Shown: positions 1-6,290, counted from the stretch's first letter. The stretch is DNA of 7,877 bases from Methanomicrobiaceae archaeon UBA436 (GCA_002497965.1 DAFR01000059.1:20615-28491), one strand, 5' to 3'. Numbers and translations: made by a program. Notes: generated by a model from the sequence alone, not told the origin.

Positions 1-153
1 GGCACCGCTGTCGCAACGCTAACGAACCTGAAGATGTTGCCGATGTCACGTGCGATGATCGAGAACCACTCGATCCTATCCATCGATACAGATTCTCCGG
101 GCGCTCATATCTATCTTCTCCAGGACGGCCATTTTGCCATCATGCACCGGTAA
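1..153 (+). CDS. C-terminal end of an unidentified protein (5' cut by window edge)
   Basis: An open frame runs from the first base to a TAA at 151-153 and encodes about 50 residues ending in HFAIMHR. Its composition looks like real protein (mixed hydrophobic and polar, ILSIDTDSPGAHIYLLQDG near the end), and it stops 12 bp before the convergent phosphoribulokinase gene ends, as expected for adjacent genes. I do not recognise the family from this fragment and assign no function. No start is visible because the gene enters from the left edge. Confidence 0.5.
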   Translation, partial: GTAVATLTNLKMLPMSRAMIENHSILSIDTDSPGAHIYLLQDGHFAIMHR

Positions 154-165
154 AAATTCCCGGAT

Positions 166-1191
166 TCAGTCCCGGCCGGACCTGCAGGCACCGTTTCCGC
201 TTGCGGCCCCATCCTCAGTTTCGACCGCTTTAAGGCCACTTTCGATGAAGATGCGCCGATTGATGATCCGCCAGGCAAGGATGAGCTGGGCCACCTCCCC
301 GGCCGTCAGGTAACCCCCCGCCTCGACCAGGTCTATGGGCTCCACCTGTGTCTGGATCTCAATGTTCCTCTCCAGTTTCCGCACCACAGCATCGTTTAAT
401 TCTCCATCGAACGTGAGCGCCCCCATCTTTCTCCCCAAAATCTCCTCGAGCGTGAACTCAACCATGAAGTTCCTCTCTGAGAGTGAAAGGAGAGGGAAGA
501 GGTCTATGGAGAGGTCGACATCGCCGATACTTCTCTCTAACTTGCTCTGGGTGATGGTGACACAGTAGATGTTATGCTTCTCGCTTGCCTCACGGCCGTA
601 CTTCGAGAAGGCGACCCTTATAACAGCGTCCGCATACTGGCACTGCGGCGCAACGTAGCGCTCAAAGTCTGGTTTACGCTCCTCCATCTCTCTCTCGACC
701 TCTTCAAGGGCATAGCCCCGCTGCTCAACGTCGCGCCTGATCTTCCAGGTGCGCTTGACGCCGGGGTCAGGGTCGACGTAGAGTTTGAAGTCGATAAGCG
801 CCCGGAGTCGCGGGGTGAGGAAGGGGTGCAGCCCCTCCACTATAAGGATCTTTGTCGGGCTGAAAGGCACAGGAGGATCGAACCTGCCGGTGTTGTGGTT
901 GTAGACCGGTTTCAGGATCGCGCGTCCAGCCTTCAGTTCGGCAAGGTGCTCCTCCAGCAGGTCAAGCTGGTTTGCTTCCGGCGCAAGCGGCGTGATCCCG
1001 AGTTCCCTGCGCTGCTGGCGGTCGTATTTGTGGTAATCGTCAGTTGTTATGGTGGAGACCAGATCTTCGCCAAAGATCTCCCGGATGGCGTGGGTGAACG
1101 TTGTCTTTCCGCTTCCACTGTCTCCCGCAACACCGATGATGAAGACGTATGGCGACTCCGCGATTACTCTCTTGAAATCGGATGGGGGCAT
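166..1191 (-). CDS. prk: Archaeal-type phosphoribulokinase
   Basis: This 341-residue P-loop kinase of the phosphoribulokinase/uridine kinase family phosphorylates ribulose-5-phosphate with ATP to give ribulose-1,5-bisphosphate, the RuBisCO substrate. The Walker A motif GDSGSGKT is at residues 23-30, an acidic pair TTDDYHKYDR follows at about 49-58, a substrate-region motif YNHNTGRFDPP lies at 97-107, and a Walker-B-like strand KILIVEG is at 114-120. In Methanomicrobiales such as Methanospirillum this enzyme is known to work with archaeal RuBisCO in the reductive hexulose-phosphate pathway. Uridine kinases are shorter (a little over 200 residues) and lack the long C-terminal domain present here. 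The ATG at 1191 leaves about 19 residues before the P-loop. I see no clear Shine-Dalgarno, but a TATA-like element lies about 40 bp upstream, so the leader is probably short. No RuBisCO gene is in the window. Confidence 0.88.
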   Translation of the reverse strand: MPPSDFKRVIAESPYVFIIGVAGDSGSGKTTFTHAIREIFGEDLVSTITTDDYHKYDRQQRRELGITPLAPEANQLDLLEEHLAELKAGRAILKPVYNHNTGRFDPPVPFSPTKILIVEGLHPFLTPRLRALIDFKLYVDPDPGVKRTWKIRRDVEQRGYALEEVEREMEERKPDFERYVAPQCQYADAVIRVAFSKYGREASEKHNIYCVTITQSKLERSIGDVDLSIDLFPLLSLSERNFMVEFTLEEILGRKMGALTFDGELNDAVVRKLERNIEIQTQVEPIDLVEAGGYLTAGEVAQLILAWRIINRRIFIESGLKAVETEDGAASGNGACRSGRD

Positions 1192-1228
1192 AACACAACT
1201 CAGATAAACTGATCGGCATCCGGGACTG

Positions 1229-1238
1229 TTAATATTTC
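1229..1238 (-). promoter_or_regulatory. TATA-like promoter element of prk
   Basis: On the minus strand this reads GAAATATTAA, an AT-rich island in GC-rich sequence. It is centred about 42 bp before the prk ATG at 1191. An archaeal start site about 25 bp downstream would give a leader of roughly 15-20 nt, in line with the missing Shine-Dalgarno. Inferred from position and composition only. Confidence 0.35.
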
Positions 1239-1260
1239 GGTGAGAGAGGACGTCCGGCAG

Positions 1261-1265
1261 AAAAA
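1261..1265 (-). terminator. Possible T-tract terminator after fprA
   Basis: Five A residues on the plus strand give TTTTT on the transcript side, starting 10 nt after the fprA stop. Archaeal transcription often ends at short T tracts without a hairpin. The tract is short, so this is weak. Confidence 0.25.
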
Positions 1266-1274
1266 TGGCGGGGT

Positions 1275-2465
1275 TCAGGTGGAGATTATCCCTGCTTCCC
1301 TGTGTTTCCTCTCGATCTCATCGGCGAGCCGGTCGAGCGCGGCAAAATCCTCCGCGGTCGGGTAACCCCTGATATAGACCGGTTCCAGAACCTCAACCTT
1401 GAGTCGGTCAAGCATCCCTTTTATGGTATCGACCGTCTTTCCACCCCAACCATAGGAGCCGATCACCGTGGCGTAGCGCGTCTTCGGGCGGAGCAGGTTT
1501 GCAAGGTATGCCGCATACACCACCTGCGGGTGTGGACCGAAGATGACCGTCGGCGCCCCTATCACGATCGTTGCGGCGTCTACGAGTGCTTTTGCGAGAT
1601 CGCCTGTATCGGTCTTTGTGAGGTTGAACGGCTGAACTGGGATACCCCGGTTTATCAGGGCGTCAAGAAGATGGTCGACCATGGCCTGCGTGCTCCCGTG
1701 CATGGAGACGTAGGGGAGAACCACCATGTTCTTCACGGCATCGCCCGTCCAGTCCCTGTAAGCATCGATTATGAACGCCGGTCTTCTGTGAATGGGGCCG
1801 TGGCTCGGTGCAATGATCTCTATCTCGCGCGTCGCGAGTTTCTCAAGGTGCCCCCTGATGCTCGCGCGGAACGGCATCATGATCTCGGCGTAATAGCGTT
1901 TTGCAGCCTCGTAGACCGCGCACTCGTCAGGGACGTAGAGCGAACTCGTCGCGTAGTGCGAACCGAAGAGGTCACAGGGGAATAGGACGCGATCCTCCGC
2001 GAGATAGGTCAGCATCGTCTCCGGCCAGTGGACCCATGGGGCAATGATGAACTCCAGTGTCTTACCACCCAGGTCGAGGGTGTCGCCGTCGTCGATTACG
2101 ATGAATCTCTCCTCCGGGAGATGCAGAAGAGCGATCAGGAGGTCGCGGCACTTCTGGTTTGTCACAACCTTCACGCCAGCGAACCTCTCAAGCACTGCCG
2201 GTATGGATCCCGAGTGGTCCTGTTCAGCGTGGCTGGCAACGAGGTAATCGATCTTGTCGACCCCCAAACTCTCCAGGTTCGTGATGAGTTCACTGGTCTT
2301 TGTAGGGTCGACGGTATCGATCAGCACCGTCTTCTCGCTGCCCCGCACCAGGTAACTGTTGTAGGTGGTGCCATCAGGGAGCGGGATAAGTTCGTCGAAG
2401 AGTCGGCGGTCCCAGTCGATGGCGCCTACGGCAAAGACTCCCGGCACAATCTCACGCGCGGCCAT
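1275..2465 (-). CDS. fprA: F420H2 oxidase (A-type flavodiiron protein FprA)
   Basis: This 396-residue cytoplasmic flavodiiron protein in methanogens reduces O2 to water with coenzyme F420H2. The N-terminal metallo-beta-lactamase-like domain (about 1-245) carries a complete di-iron ligand set: H79, E81, D83 and H84 in HAEQDH, then H146, D165 and H222 (SHG). The C-terminal flavodoxin-like domain (about 247-390) begins MVVLPYVSMHGSTQAM, the FMN phosphate-binding loop, and has the GSYGWGG segment at 336-342. Length and order match stand-alone class A enzymes, with no fused rubredoxin or flavin reductase domain. A strong Shine-Dalgarno GGAGGTGA at 2473-2480, 7 nt from the ATG, fixes the start. Upstream in the same direction is endonuclease V, with a 165 bp gap. 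Rubredoxin is a plausible partner encoded nearby. NO reductase activity is known for some relatives, but the methanogen context favours O2 reduction. Confidence 0.93.
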   Translation of the reverse strand: MAAREIVPGVFAVGAIDWDRRLFDELIPLPDGTTYNSYLVRGSEKTVLIDTVDPTKTSELITNLESLGVDKIDYLVASHAEQDHSGSIPAVLERFAGVKVVTNQKCRDLLIALLHLPEERFIVIDDGDTLDLGGKTLEFIIAPWVHWPETMLTYLAEDRVLFPCDLFGSHYATSSLYVPDECAVYEAAKRYYAEIMMPFRASIRGHLEKLATREIEIIAPSHGPIHRRPAFIIDAYRDWTGDAVKNMVVLPYVSMHGSTQAMVDHLLDALINRGIPVQPFNLTKTDTGDLAKALVDAATIVIGAPTVIFGPHPQVVYAAYLANLLRPKTRYATVIGSYGWGGKTVDTIKGMLDRLKVEVLEPVYIRGYPTAEDFAALDRLADEIERKHREAGIIST

Positions 2466-2472
2466 TATCCCA

Positions 2473-2480
2473 TCACCTCC
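2473..2480 (-). promoter_or_regulatory. Strong ribosome binding site of fprA
   Basis: Minus-strand GGAGGTGA, complementary to the archaeal 16S rRNA 3' end, lies 7 nt before the ATG at 2465 and decides the start. Confidence 0.8.
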
Positions 2481-2630
2481 GTATCCTCTAACCCGGAGGG
2501 TATCCGGTGTATCAACGTATTCGACATGCCTTTTTCAGCTCCATTGGTTCTTGACCGTGCCGGCGAGGGCGTTCGTGCCCCACCGGTCGGCAAACCTTTC
2601 TCCGGCGCGAATGCTGATAACAGTTTCGCT

Positions 2631-3335
2631 CTAACCCACGGATGGTGAACGGGTGGCTCCTCTCGACTCCTTCCGGACGGCGTTTGAGAGAAGATGAGCC
2701 TGCCGGGTCGGTTCGGGGAGCCTGTAGCCGCGGGTGGTCGCGAGAACCAGGTCCACCGCCGCCTCAAGCGAGATCCGGTGGCCCACTGATACGTAGACGG
2801 GTTTTGTCCCCTCTTTCGTTCGCACCGCCATCCCAATCGTCTCACCGTCACGGAGTACGGGGGTCATCGAACCTCTCATAAATCCAGGTTTTGCCGCAGA
2901 ACCTGTAAGCAGGCTCTTTGCCACCCCTATCGAGGGTCGATCGAGCAGCAGCCCCATATGGCTTGCGATGCCGATGCCGCGGGGGTGGGCGATCCCATGA
3001 CCGTCGAAGAAGATGACATCCGGCTCGGAACGAACCCGTCTGAACGCCTCGATGAGAGCCGGCCCCTCCCGAAAGGCCAGGAGACCGGGGATGTAGGGAA
3101 ACCCTGTCACGACGCTCACAGAGACCCGCTCGACGACGGTGAGATCGGGGTAACGGAGAACGACGACGACCGCGTGGATGACGTCTGAACCCTTCGTGTA
3201 GGAGGCGTCGGCACCGGCCACGAAGGATACGTCATGGATATCTCCCGAGAGGTGGATCTGCGCCCTGAGTCTCTCCTGGAGGCGAATTGCTTCCGCCGGC
3301 GTCAGGTCGAAGGGATGCGTCTCTCTGATCTCCAT
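2631..3335 (-). CDS. nfi: Endonuclease V (deoxyinosine 3'-endonuclease)
   Basis: This 234-residue DNA repair nuclease nicks DNA at the second phosphodiester bond 3' of deoxyinosine, the product of adenine deamination. The expected Mg-binding and catalytic residues are all present: D43 (GADASY), E90 (FRE), D111 (FFDGHG) and H117 (AHPRG). The wedge motif PYIP that probes the lesion is at 80-83, with the key tyrosine at 81. The start at 3335 ([10 protein letters not shown]) has GAGGGAT just upstream, and the TATA element near 3385 fits it with a leader of about 25 nt. A longer in-frame ATG at 3404 lies upstream of that TATA element and adds a non-conserved head, so I reject it. The gene is divergent from rubredoxin across a short promoter region and upstream of fprA in the same direction. 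RNA-directed activity is known for eukaryotic homologues but not expected here. Confidence 0.92.
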   Translation of the reverse strand: MEIRETHPFDLTPAEAIRLQERLRAQIHLSGDIHDVSFVAGADASYTKGSDVIHAVVVVLRYPDLTVVERVSVSVVTGFPYIPGLLAFREGPALIEAFRRVRSEPDVIFFDGHGIAHPRGIGIASHMGLLLDRPSIGVAKSLLTGSAAKPGFMRGSMTPVLRDGETIGMAVRTKEGTKPVYVSVGHRISLEAAVDLVLATTRGYRLPEPTRQAHLLSNAVRKESRGATRSPSVG

Positions 3336-3369
3336 CGGGATCCCTCGTGGGCTGGAACGATACCGTTGG

Positions 3370-3382
3370 TACCTGCCAGGTA
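3370..3382. promoter_or_regulatory. Perfect palindrome at the nfi promoter, candidate operator
   Basis: TACCTG-C-CAGGTA is a perfect inverted repeat with 6 bp half-sites and a 1 bp spacer. It touches the minus-strand TATA element at 3381-3389 and lies between it and the expected start of nfi transcription. A repressor bound there would block nfi. A 12 bp match can arise by chance, and the regulator is unknown. Confidence 0.3.
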
Positions 3383-3389
3383 TTATATC
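3381..3389 (-). promoter_or_regulatory. TATA box of nfi
   Basis: The minus strand reads GATATAATA in GC-rich surroundings, about 50 bp before the ATG at 3335. This spacing predicts a leader of about 25 nt, enough for the GAGGGAT ribosome site. Confidence 0.5.
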
Positions 3390-3424
3390 GTTGGGGCACG
3401 GCACTCACCGCCCGGGACGAGGCA

Positions 3425-3433
3425 TTTTTATAC
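3425..3433 (+). promoter_or_regulatory. TATA box of the rubredoxin gene
   Basis: TTTTTATAC stands out as AT-rich. A start about 25 bp downstream, near 3455, leaves a leader of about 20-27 nt containing GGAG at 3467-3470. Together with the nfi TATA box it makes a compact divergent promoter region. Confidence 0.5.
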
Positions 3434-3481
3434 GTGGAGGAGGTTACGGCCCGGAGAGTCACTCTCGGAGCGTGGATGATA

Positions 3482-3676
3482 ATGGCACGATGGGCCTGCA
3501 GTGTCTGTGATTACGAGTATGTCGAGGAGGCGGGGGACCCGGCCACCGGGATACCGCCGGGAACGCTTTTCGAGGATCTTCCCGACGACTGGCGGTGTCC
3601 CCGTTGCAGCGCGGGAAAGGAGGCGTTTGTGCGGGCGAGCGAAGAGGAGGAGATGAATGAAGAAGACTACCTCTGA
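3482..3676 (+). CDS. rub: Rubredoxin
   Basis: This 64-residue one-electron carrier has a single iron bound by four cysteines: C6 and C9 in CSVC, C39 and C42 in CPRC. The hallmark core between them is intact (Y11, the GDP-like turn, [14 protein letters not shown]). The body is canonical at about 50 residues, followed by an unusually acidic tail ([10 protein letters not shown]) that adds about 12. The usual glycine after the last cysteine is serine. Two starts are possible: ATG 3482 (MARWAC), 11 nt after GGAG, or ATG 3476, 5 nt after GGAG, which adds two residues. I list 3482 because it gives the usual N-terminus. Its 3' end overlaps or nearly touches the TPP-enzyme gene, implying one transcript. 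In anaerobes rubredoxin can pass electrons to flavodiiron proteins or rubrerythrins, so a link to fprA is plausible but inferred. Confidence 0.92.
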   Translation: MARWACSVCDYEYVEEAGDPATGIPPGTLFEDLPDDWRCPRCSAGKEAFVRASEEEEMNEEDYL

Positions 3677-3686
3677 AGGGGGCGCC

Positions 3687-4673
3687 GTGACCGTGGCTGA
3701 TGTGCTGGTCTCGGAACTCGCGGCCTGGGGGACCACCCTCCACTTCGGTATCCCCGGCTCATCGTTGCTCCCGCTCGTGGACGCGGTCAGGAAGTACCCG
3801 GACGCACGCTACATCGTCGTCCGGCACGAGCAGACTGCGGCGCTGGCCGCCTCGGCCTACAACAAGTTCACGGGGAAGATCGCCGTCTGCCTGACCATCG
3901 CCGGCCCCGGGGCGACGAACCTCGCCACCGGTTTGTATGACGCGAAAGAGGATCGGGCGAGTGTGCTTGCGCTCTCCGGGCAGGTGCAGGCGCAGTACAC
4001 CGGCCCCGGCGGCATCCAGGAGATCGACCAGGATGCGTTCTTCCGTCCCATCGCGGTCTTCAACAACACCGTCGCGACCCGTCGACGGCGGTCAAACTCC
4101 TGACCCGGGCGCTCCGGTACGCGATCTTCGGCCGCGGCGTCGCCCAGCTCTCCGTCCCGAACGACATACAGGCCGAACCGCTTGAACCTGCCTACTGCGA
4201 ACGCGAGACCTGCCTCTCGCCGGTCACGGCGGCCCCGACCGACGAGGCCATCCGGGCGGCAGCGATTCGCGATGTCGGGCTACCTCGGGACGATGGGATT
4301 CGGGCTTCCCCGGGTGATTGCGGCGAAACTGGCCTGCCCCGATGCGACTGTCGTCTGCATCACCCGGGACGGAGGGTTCTCGATGGTCATGACCGACTTC
4401 GTCACGGCGGTCAGGTACGATCTCCCCCTCGTCATCGTGATCATGAGCAACCACGAACTTGCCATGATCCGGGAGGAGCAGCGGGAGGCGAACTACCCTC
4501 CCTACGGCATCGACCTTACGAATCCGGATTTCGCTGCGTATGCGGAGTCCTGCGGCGGTGCCGGGATACGGGTGGCCCGCCCGCAGGATCTCGCGGATGC
4601 CGTTCTCCGGGCGGTGCGGATGAATAAGCCGGTCGTCATTGATATCGAGACCGACCCGAAACGGTTCGAGTGA
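3687..4673 (+). pseudogene. Broken TPP-dependent enzyme (pyruvate oxidase/acetolactate synthase-like)
   Basis: Parts of one thiamine-pyrophosphate enzyme lie in alternating frames. The N-terminal Pyr domain is intact from MTVADVL: GIPGSSLLPL, the cofactor-activating glutamate in RHEQ, and GPGATNLATGLYDAKED. At 4071-4080 one base is missing (VAD should continue into PSTAVKLLTRAL), and reading moves to another frame up to EAIRAAA near 4258. It then jumps back to the first frame at about 4263 (RFAMSGYLGTMGFG). The family is usually about 530-560 residues, but these parts total about 330, so roughly 200 residues are gone: the central domain and the beginning of the PP domain. Two conserved glycines are arginine (cgg): GLPG at 4311 and the Mg/TPP motif GDGG at 4365. 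The start is GTG 3687 after GAAGGGGG, or ATG 3657 overlapping rubredoxin. Exact substrate is unknown. Confidence 0.85.
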
Positions 4674-4686
4674 GGTACCGCGTACC

Positions 4687-4700
4687 CGAAACCTATATAT
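4687..4700 (+). promoter_or_regulatory. Orphan archaeal promoter (BRE plus TATA)
   Basis: CGAAACCTATATAT fits the archaeal pattern of a purine-rich BRE followed by a TATA box, 14 bp after the TPP-gene stop. A start near 4724 would transcribe the gene-poor interval. The ATG at 4714 lies before that start, and the ATG at 4731 is followed at once by a stop, so no coding region is evident. It may drive a non-coding RNA or be a leftover. Confidence 0.4.
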
Positions 4701-5029
4701 GGTTCCGGCAGGAATGAGGGGCGAGGGTAAATGTGAACTGCCCGGTCGCGGATGCCCGTTTGACGGCGACCGTGCCGAGCAAGCGCGGATTTCCGGATAT
4801 CGATTCGGGTGGGAGCAGCGAGCATTCGTTGTTCGCTCCACGCTGAGGGATCCCGGGTGCCCGATGCGGCATCCCGGGCATCCTTGCGGCGAACCGGATC
4901 CGTTCCGGTTCACCGCTCTTCTTTCGGGCCGATTTGCTCTTGTGTGAAGCAGTTTTCAGAAGAATTCTTGCAGAGTCCACGCGGACGGCCGTATGGCTGG
5001 CGGCCGCACCCTTCGGCCCGTCGCAACTC

Positions 5030-5231
5030 GAAGACCTTCGGTCTTCTCATGCTCCTGCCGGGCGTAGGCGCACCTCCGGTGCTCCTGCTCCGCTCCTAAC
5101 GGAGCATCGCACTACGCTCCCTACGCTCCCGCCAGTCGCAGCCCGCGCCTGACGGTGCTTAAACTCGGTTCCTACGGAACGTCGCTACTCGAAAACGCTT
5201 CGCGTTTTCTCAAACTCCGTTCCGTTGGAAC
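5030..5231. repeat. Array of short perfect hairpins with 3-4 nt loops
   Basis: Six perfect stem-loops lie within about 200 bp: GAAGACC-TTC-GGTCTTC (5030-5046), GCACC-TCC-GGTGC (5070-5082), GCTCC-TAAC-GGAGC (5092-5105), GTTCC-TAC-GGAAC (5168-5180), GAAAACGC-TTC-GCGTTTTC (5191-5209) and GTTCC-GTT-GGAAC (5219-5231). Four of the six are preceded by ACTC or ACTCN. CTACGCTCC is also repeated in tandem at 5112-5129. Stems differ in sequence but keep the design, so base pairing rather than primary sequence seems conserved. This is not a CRISPR: there are no identical repeats or regular spacers. Confidence 0.6.
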
Positions 5232-5262
5232 CTCGCAATTTTAAAAGAGGGGTAGGGTTAGA

Positions 5263-6006
5263 TCATCCGCCGCAGAGGTAATCGTAGAGGAACGCGGCGA
5301 GCACCGCACCGACGATGGGGCCGATGATGTAGATCGGGAAGAACTCCCAGAGGTTCTGGCCGGCAAGCAGCCAGTCCCCGAGGTAGGGGCCGAACGTACG
5401 GGCGGGGTTTATCGATGCGCCGGTCAGGTTCCCGATCGTCGTGATGATGCCCGCGACCGCGAGACCCACCACAAGCCCGGCAAAGCCCGGCGAGGCCCGC
5501 TCGTCGACGGCGGCGCCCATGATGACAAGCATCAAAAGGAACGTCCCGACTGCTTCGATGACGATTGCCTGCAGGTAGCCGATGCCGGGGAACGGTGTCG
5601 TCGCCCCGAGGCCCCCGATGGTTACGGCATCCGGGCCGACGGTCCAGGCAAAGAGCAGGCTTGCTGCCGCGGCGCCGACGAGTTGCGCGGCGATGTACGG
5701 GACGACGTCGCGGCCGGGGAGCCGGCGTGTCGCAAAGAGGGCTATTGTCACTGCCGGGTTGATGTGGCAGCCCGATATTCGCCCGAAGGCGTAGATCGAC
5801 CCGCCGACGGCGATGCCGAAGGCGAGCCCTATGGCGAGCCAGTCGCCGAGCCCCCCGAGCGCCCCGATCCCTATGTTGAAGGAGGTCGCCGGGGTCGTCC
5901 CCGCGGCGAGCATCAGTGTGACGATCGCGGCGCCGGTTCCAAAGAAGACCAGGATGAACGTCCCGACGGCCTCGGCGACGCATCGTTTTCCAAGAGATGT
6001 AGTCAT
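5263..6006 (-). CDS. aqpM: Aquaporin of the AqpM type
   Basis: This 247-residue, six-helix channel of the MIP family carries water and, in archaeal AqpM, probably small neutral solutes or gases across the membrane. Both half-helix signatures are present: GCHINPAVT with NPA at 83-85 and GASINPARTFGP with NPA at 200-202. R203 supplies the conserved selectivity-filter arginine. By position relative to the NPA motifs, the other filter residues are F63, I188 and A197; the methanogen AqpM I remember has F, I, S, R, so the filter is nearly the same. Hydrophobic segments fall at about 10-32, 44-75, 101-121, 143-166, 174-192 and 222-243. The start at 6006 has GGTGA 4 nt upstream. The gene lies 69 bp after the small Cys-rich gene on the same strand and may be co-transcribed; I see no convincing TATA box of its own. 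Confidence 0.92.
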   Translation of the reverse strand: MTTSLGKRCVAEAVGTFILVFFGTGAAIVTLMLAAGTTPATSFNIGIGALGGLGDWLAIGLAFGIAVGGSIYAFGRISGCHINPAVTIALFATRRLPGRDVVPYIAAQLVGAAAASLLFAWTVGPDAVTIGGLGATTPFPGIGYLQAIVIEAVGTFLLMLVIMGAAVDERASPGFAGLVVGLAVAGIITTIGNLTGASINPARTFGPYLGDWLLAGQNLWEFFPIYIIGPIVGAVLAAFLYDYLCGG

Positions 6007-6044
6007 GGTTTCACCAGATAGGCAAGATACTCCTTTTTGATGAA

Positions 6045-6068
6045 CCTTAGCCCAAAAAAGGGCCTAGG
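6045..6068 (-). terminator. Imperfect stem-loop with T6 loop between the Cys-rich gene and aqpM
   Basis: On the transcript side GCCC-TTTTTT-GGGC forms a 4 bp stem, extended imperfectly by CCTA and TAGG flanks. The T6 run lies 17 nt past the stop of the Cys-rich gene and could cause archaeal termination or attenuate read-through into aqpM. The stem is short, so the role is uncertain. Confidence 0.3.
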
Positions 6069-6075
6069 TGTGCTT

Positions 6076-6285
6076 TTACTTCCCATAAAGGGCGTTATAG
6101 CATGCGGGACAGAGGATCCGCGGCAGCGGAGCCTTCACGCGCTTGCTGGGGAGCGGGTAGCCGCCCTCCCAGACGTCGACGTCCTTTCTGATCGCGTGCT
6201 CCATGCAGAGCCCCATCCCGCAGACGATGCAGATGGCCACCGCCTCCTCATCCACTCCCTGCTTCGCACAGACATAACATTTCAT
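6076..6285 (-). CDS. Small zinc-binding protein, DUF2180-like
   Basis: This 69-residue protein has evenly placed metal-ligand pairs: C3/C6 (CYVC), C19/C22 (CIVC), C27/H30 (CMEH) and C59/C62 (CPAC). That is enough for two zinc sites, as in treble-clef or zinc-ribbon folds. It resembles the uncharacterised DUF2180 family, which I remember mainly from methanogens; no biochemical role is known to me. The frame is open further upstream to 6351, but AAAGGAGGAT at 6291-6300 lies 5 nt before the ATG at 6285, and a long TATA-like stretch at 6311-6326 sits before that, so the short start is clearly better. It is the last archaeal-looking gene before the change in composition to its right. Confidence 0.75.
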   Translation of the reverse strand: MKCYVCAKQGVDEEAVAICIVCGMGLCMEHAIRKDVDVWEGGYPLPSKRVKAPLPRILCPACYNALYGK

Positions 6286-6290
6286 GGTCG

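Larger units (their letters stand above)
4674..5262. other. Gene-poor interval of about 590 bp with many small hairpins
   Basis: I find no frame here resembling a known protein. Frames of up to about 100 codons exist (for example 4714-4947 and 4809-5099, plus strand), but they are rich in Arg, Pro, Ser and Gly and overlap each other, as GC-rich non-coding DNA does. The left part (4830-4911) holds repeated ATCCCGGG segments and a perfect 8 bp stem GAACCGGA/TCCGGTTC at 4891-4911. The right part is the hairpin array listed separately. The interval lies between a decayed gene and the end of aqpM. Confidence 0.55.

Noticed and set aside
574..1212. 212-codon plus-strand frame
   Set aside because: Antisense shadow of prk; no recognisable domain, while the minus-strand protein carries a full P-loop kinase signature.
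1302..2648. Long plus-strand frames over fprA
   Set aside because: Shadows in GC-rich coding DNA; no domain and no ribosome site, while all fprA metal ligands are intact on the minus strand.
2465..2851. 128-codon minus-strand frame abutting fprA
   Set aside because: Overlaps the end of nfi in another frame and is Arg/Pro/Ser-rich; the fprA ribosome site lies at its end, but nothing marks it as a protein.
3336..3404. N-terminal extension of endonuclease V to ATG 3404
   Set aside because: It would begin upstream of the TATA element and has no ribosome site; the short start has both and aligns with the family N-terminus.
4224..4913. 229-codon minus-strand frame over the TPP gene
   Set aside because: Antisense shadow rich in Arg, Pro and Gly; it crosses the deletion scar only because the opposite frame happens to stay open.
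4714..5099. Plus-strand frames of about 80-100 codons after the TPP gene
   Set aside because: Atypical composition, no family resemblance, mutual overlap and passage through hairpins; the first ATG also precedes the predicted transcription start.
5030..5231. CRISPR array
   Set aside because: No identical direct repeats of 24 bp or more, no regular spacers and no cas genes; only small, differing hairpins.
5258..5983. 241-codon minus-strand frame overlapping aqpM
   Set aside because: Arg/His-rich out-of-frame reading of the aquaporin gene, which has both NPA motifs in its own frame.
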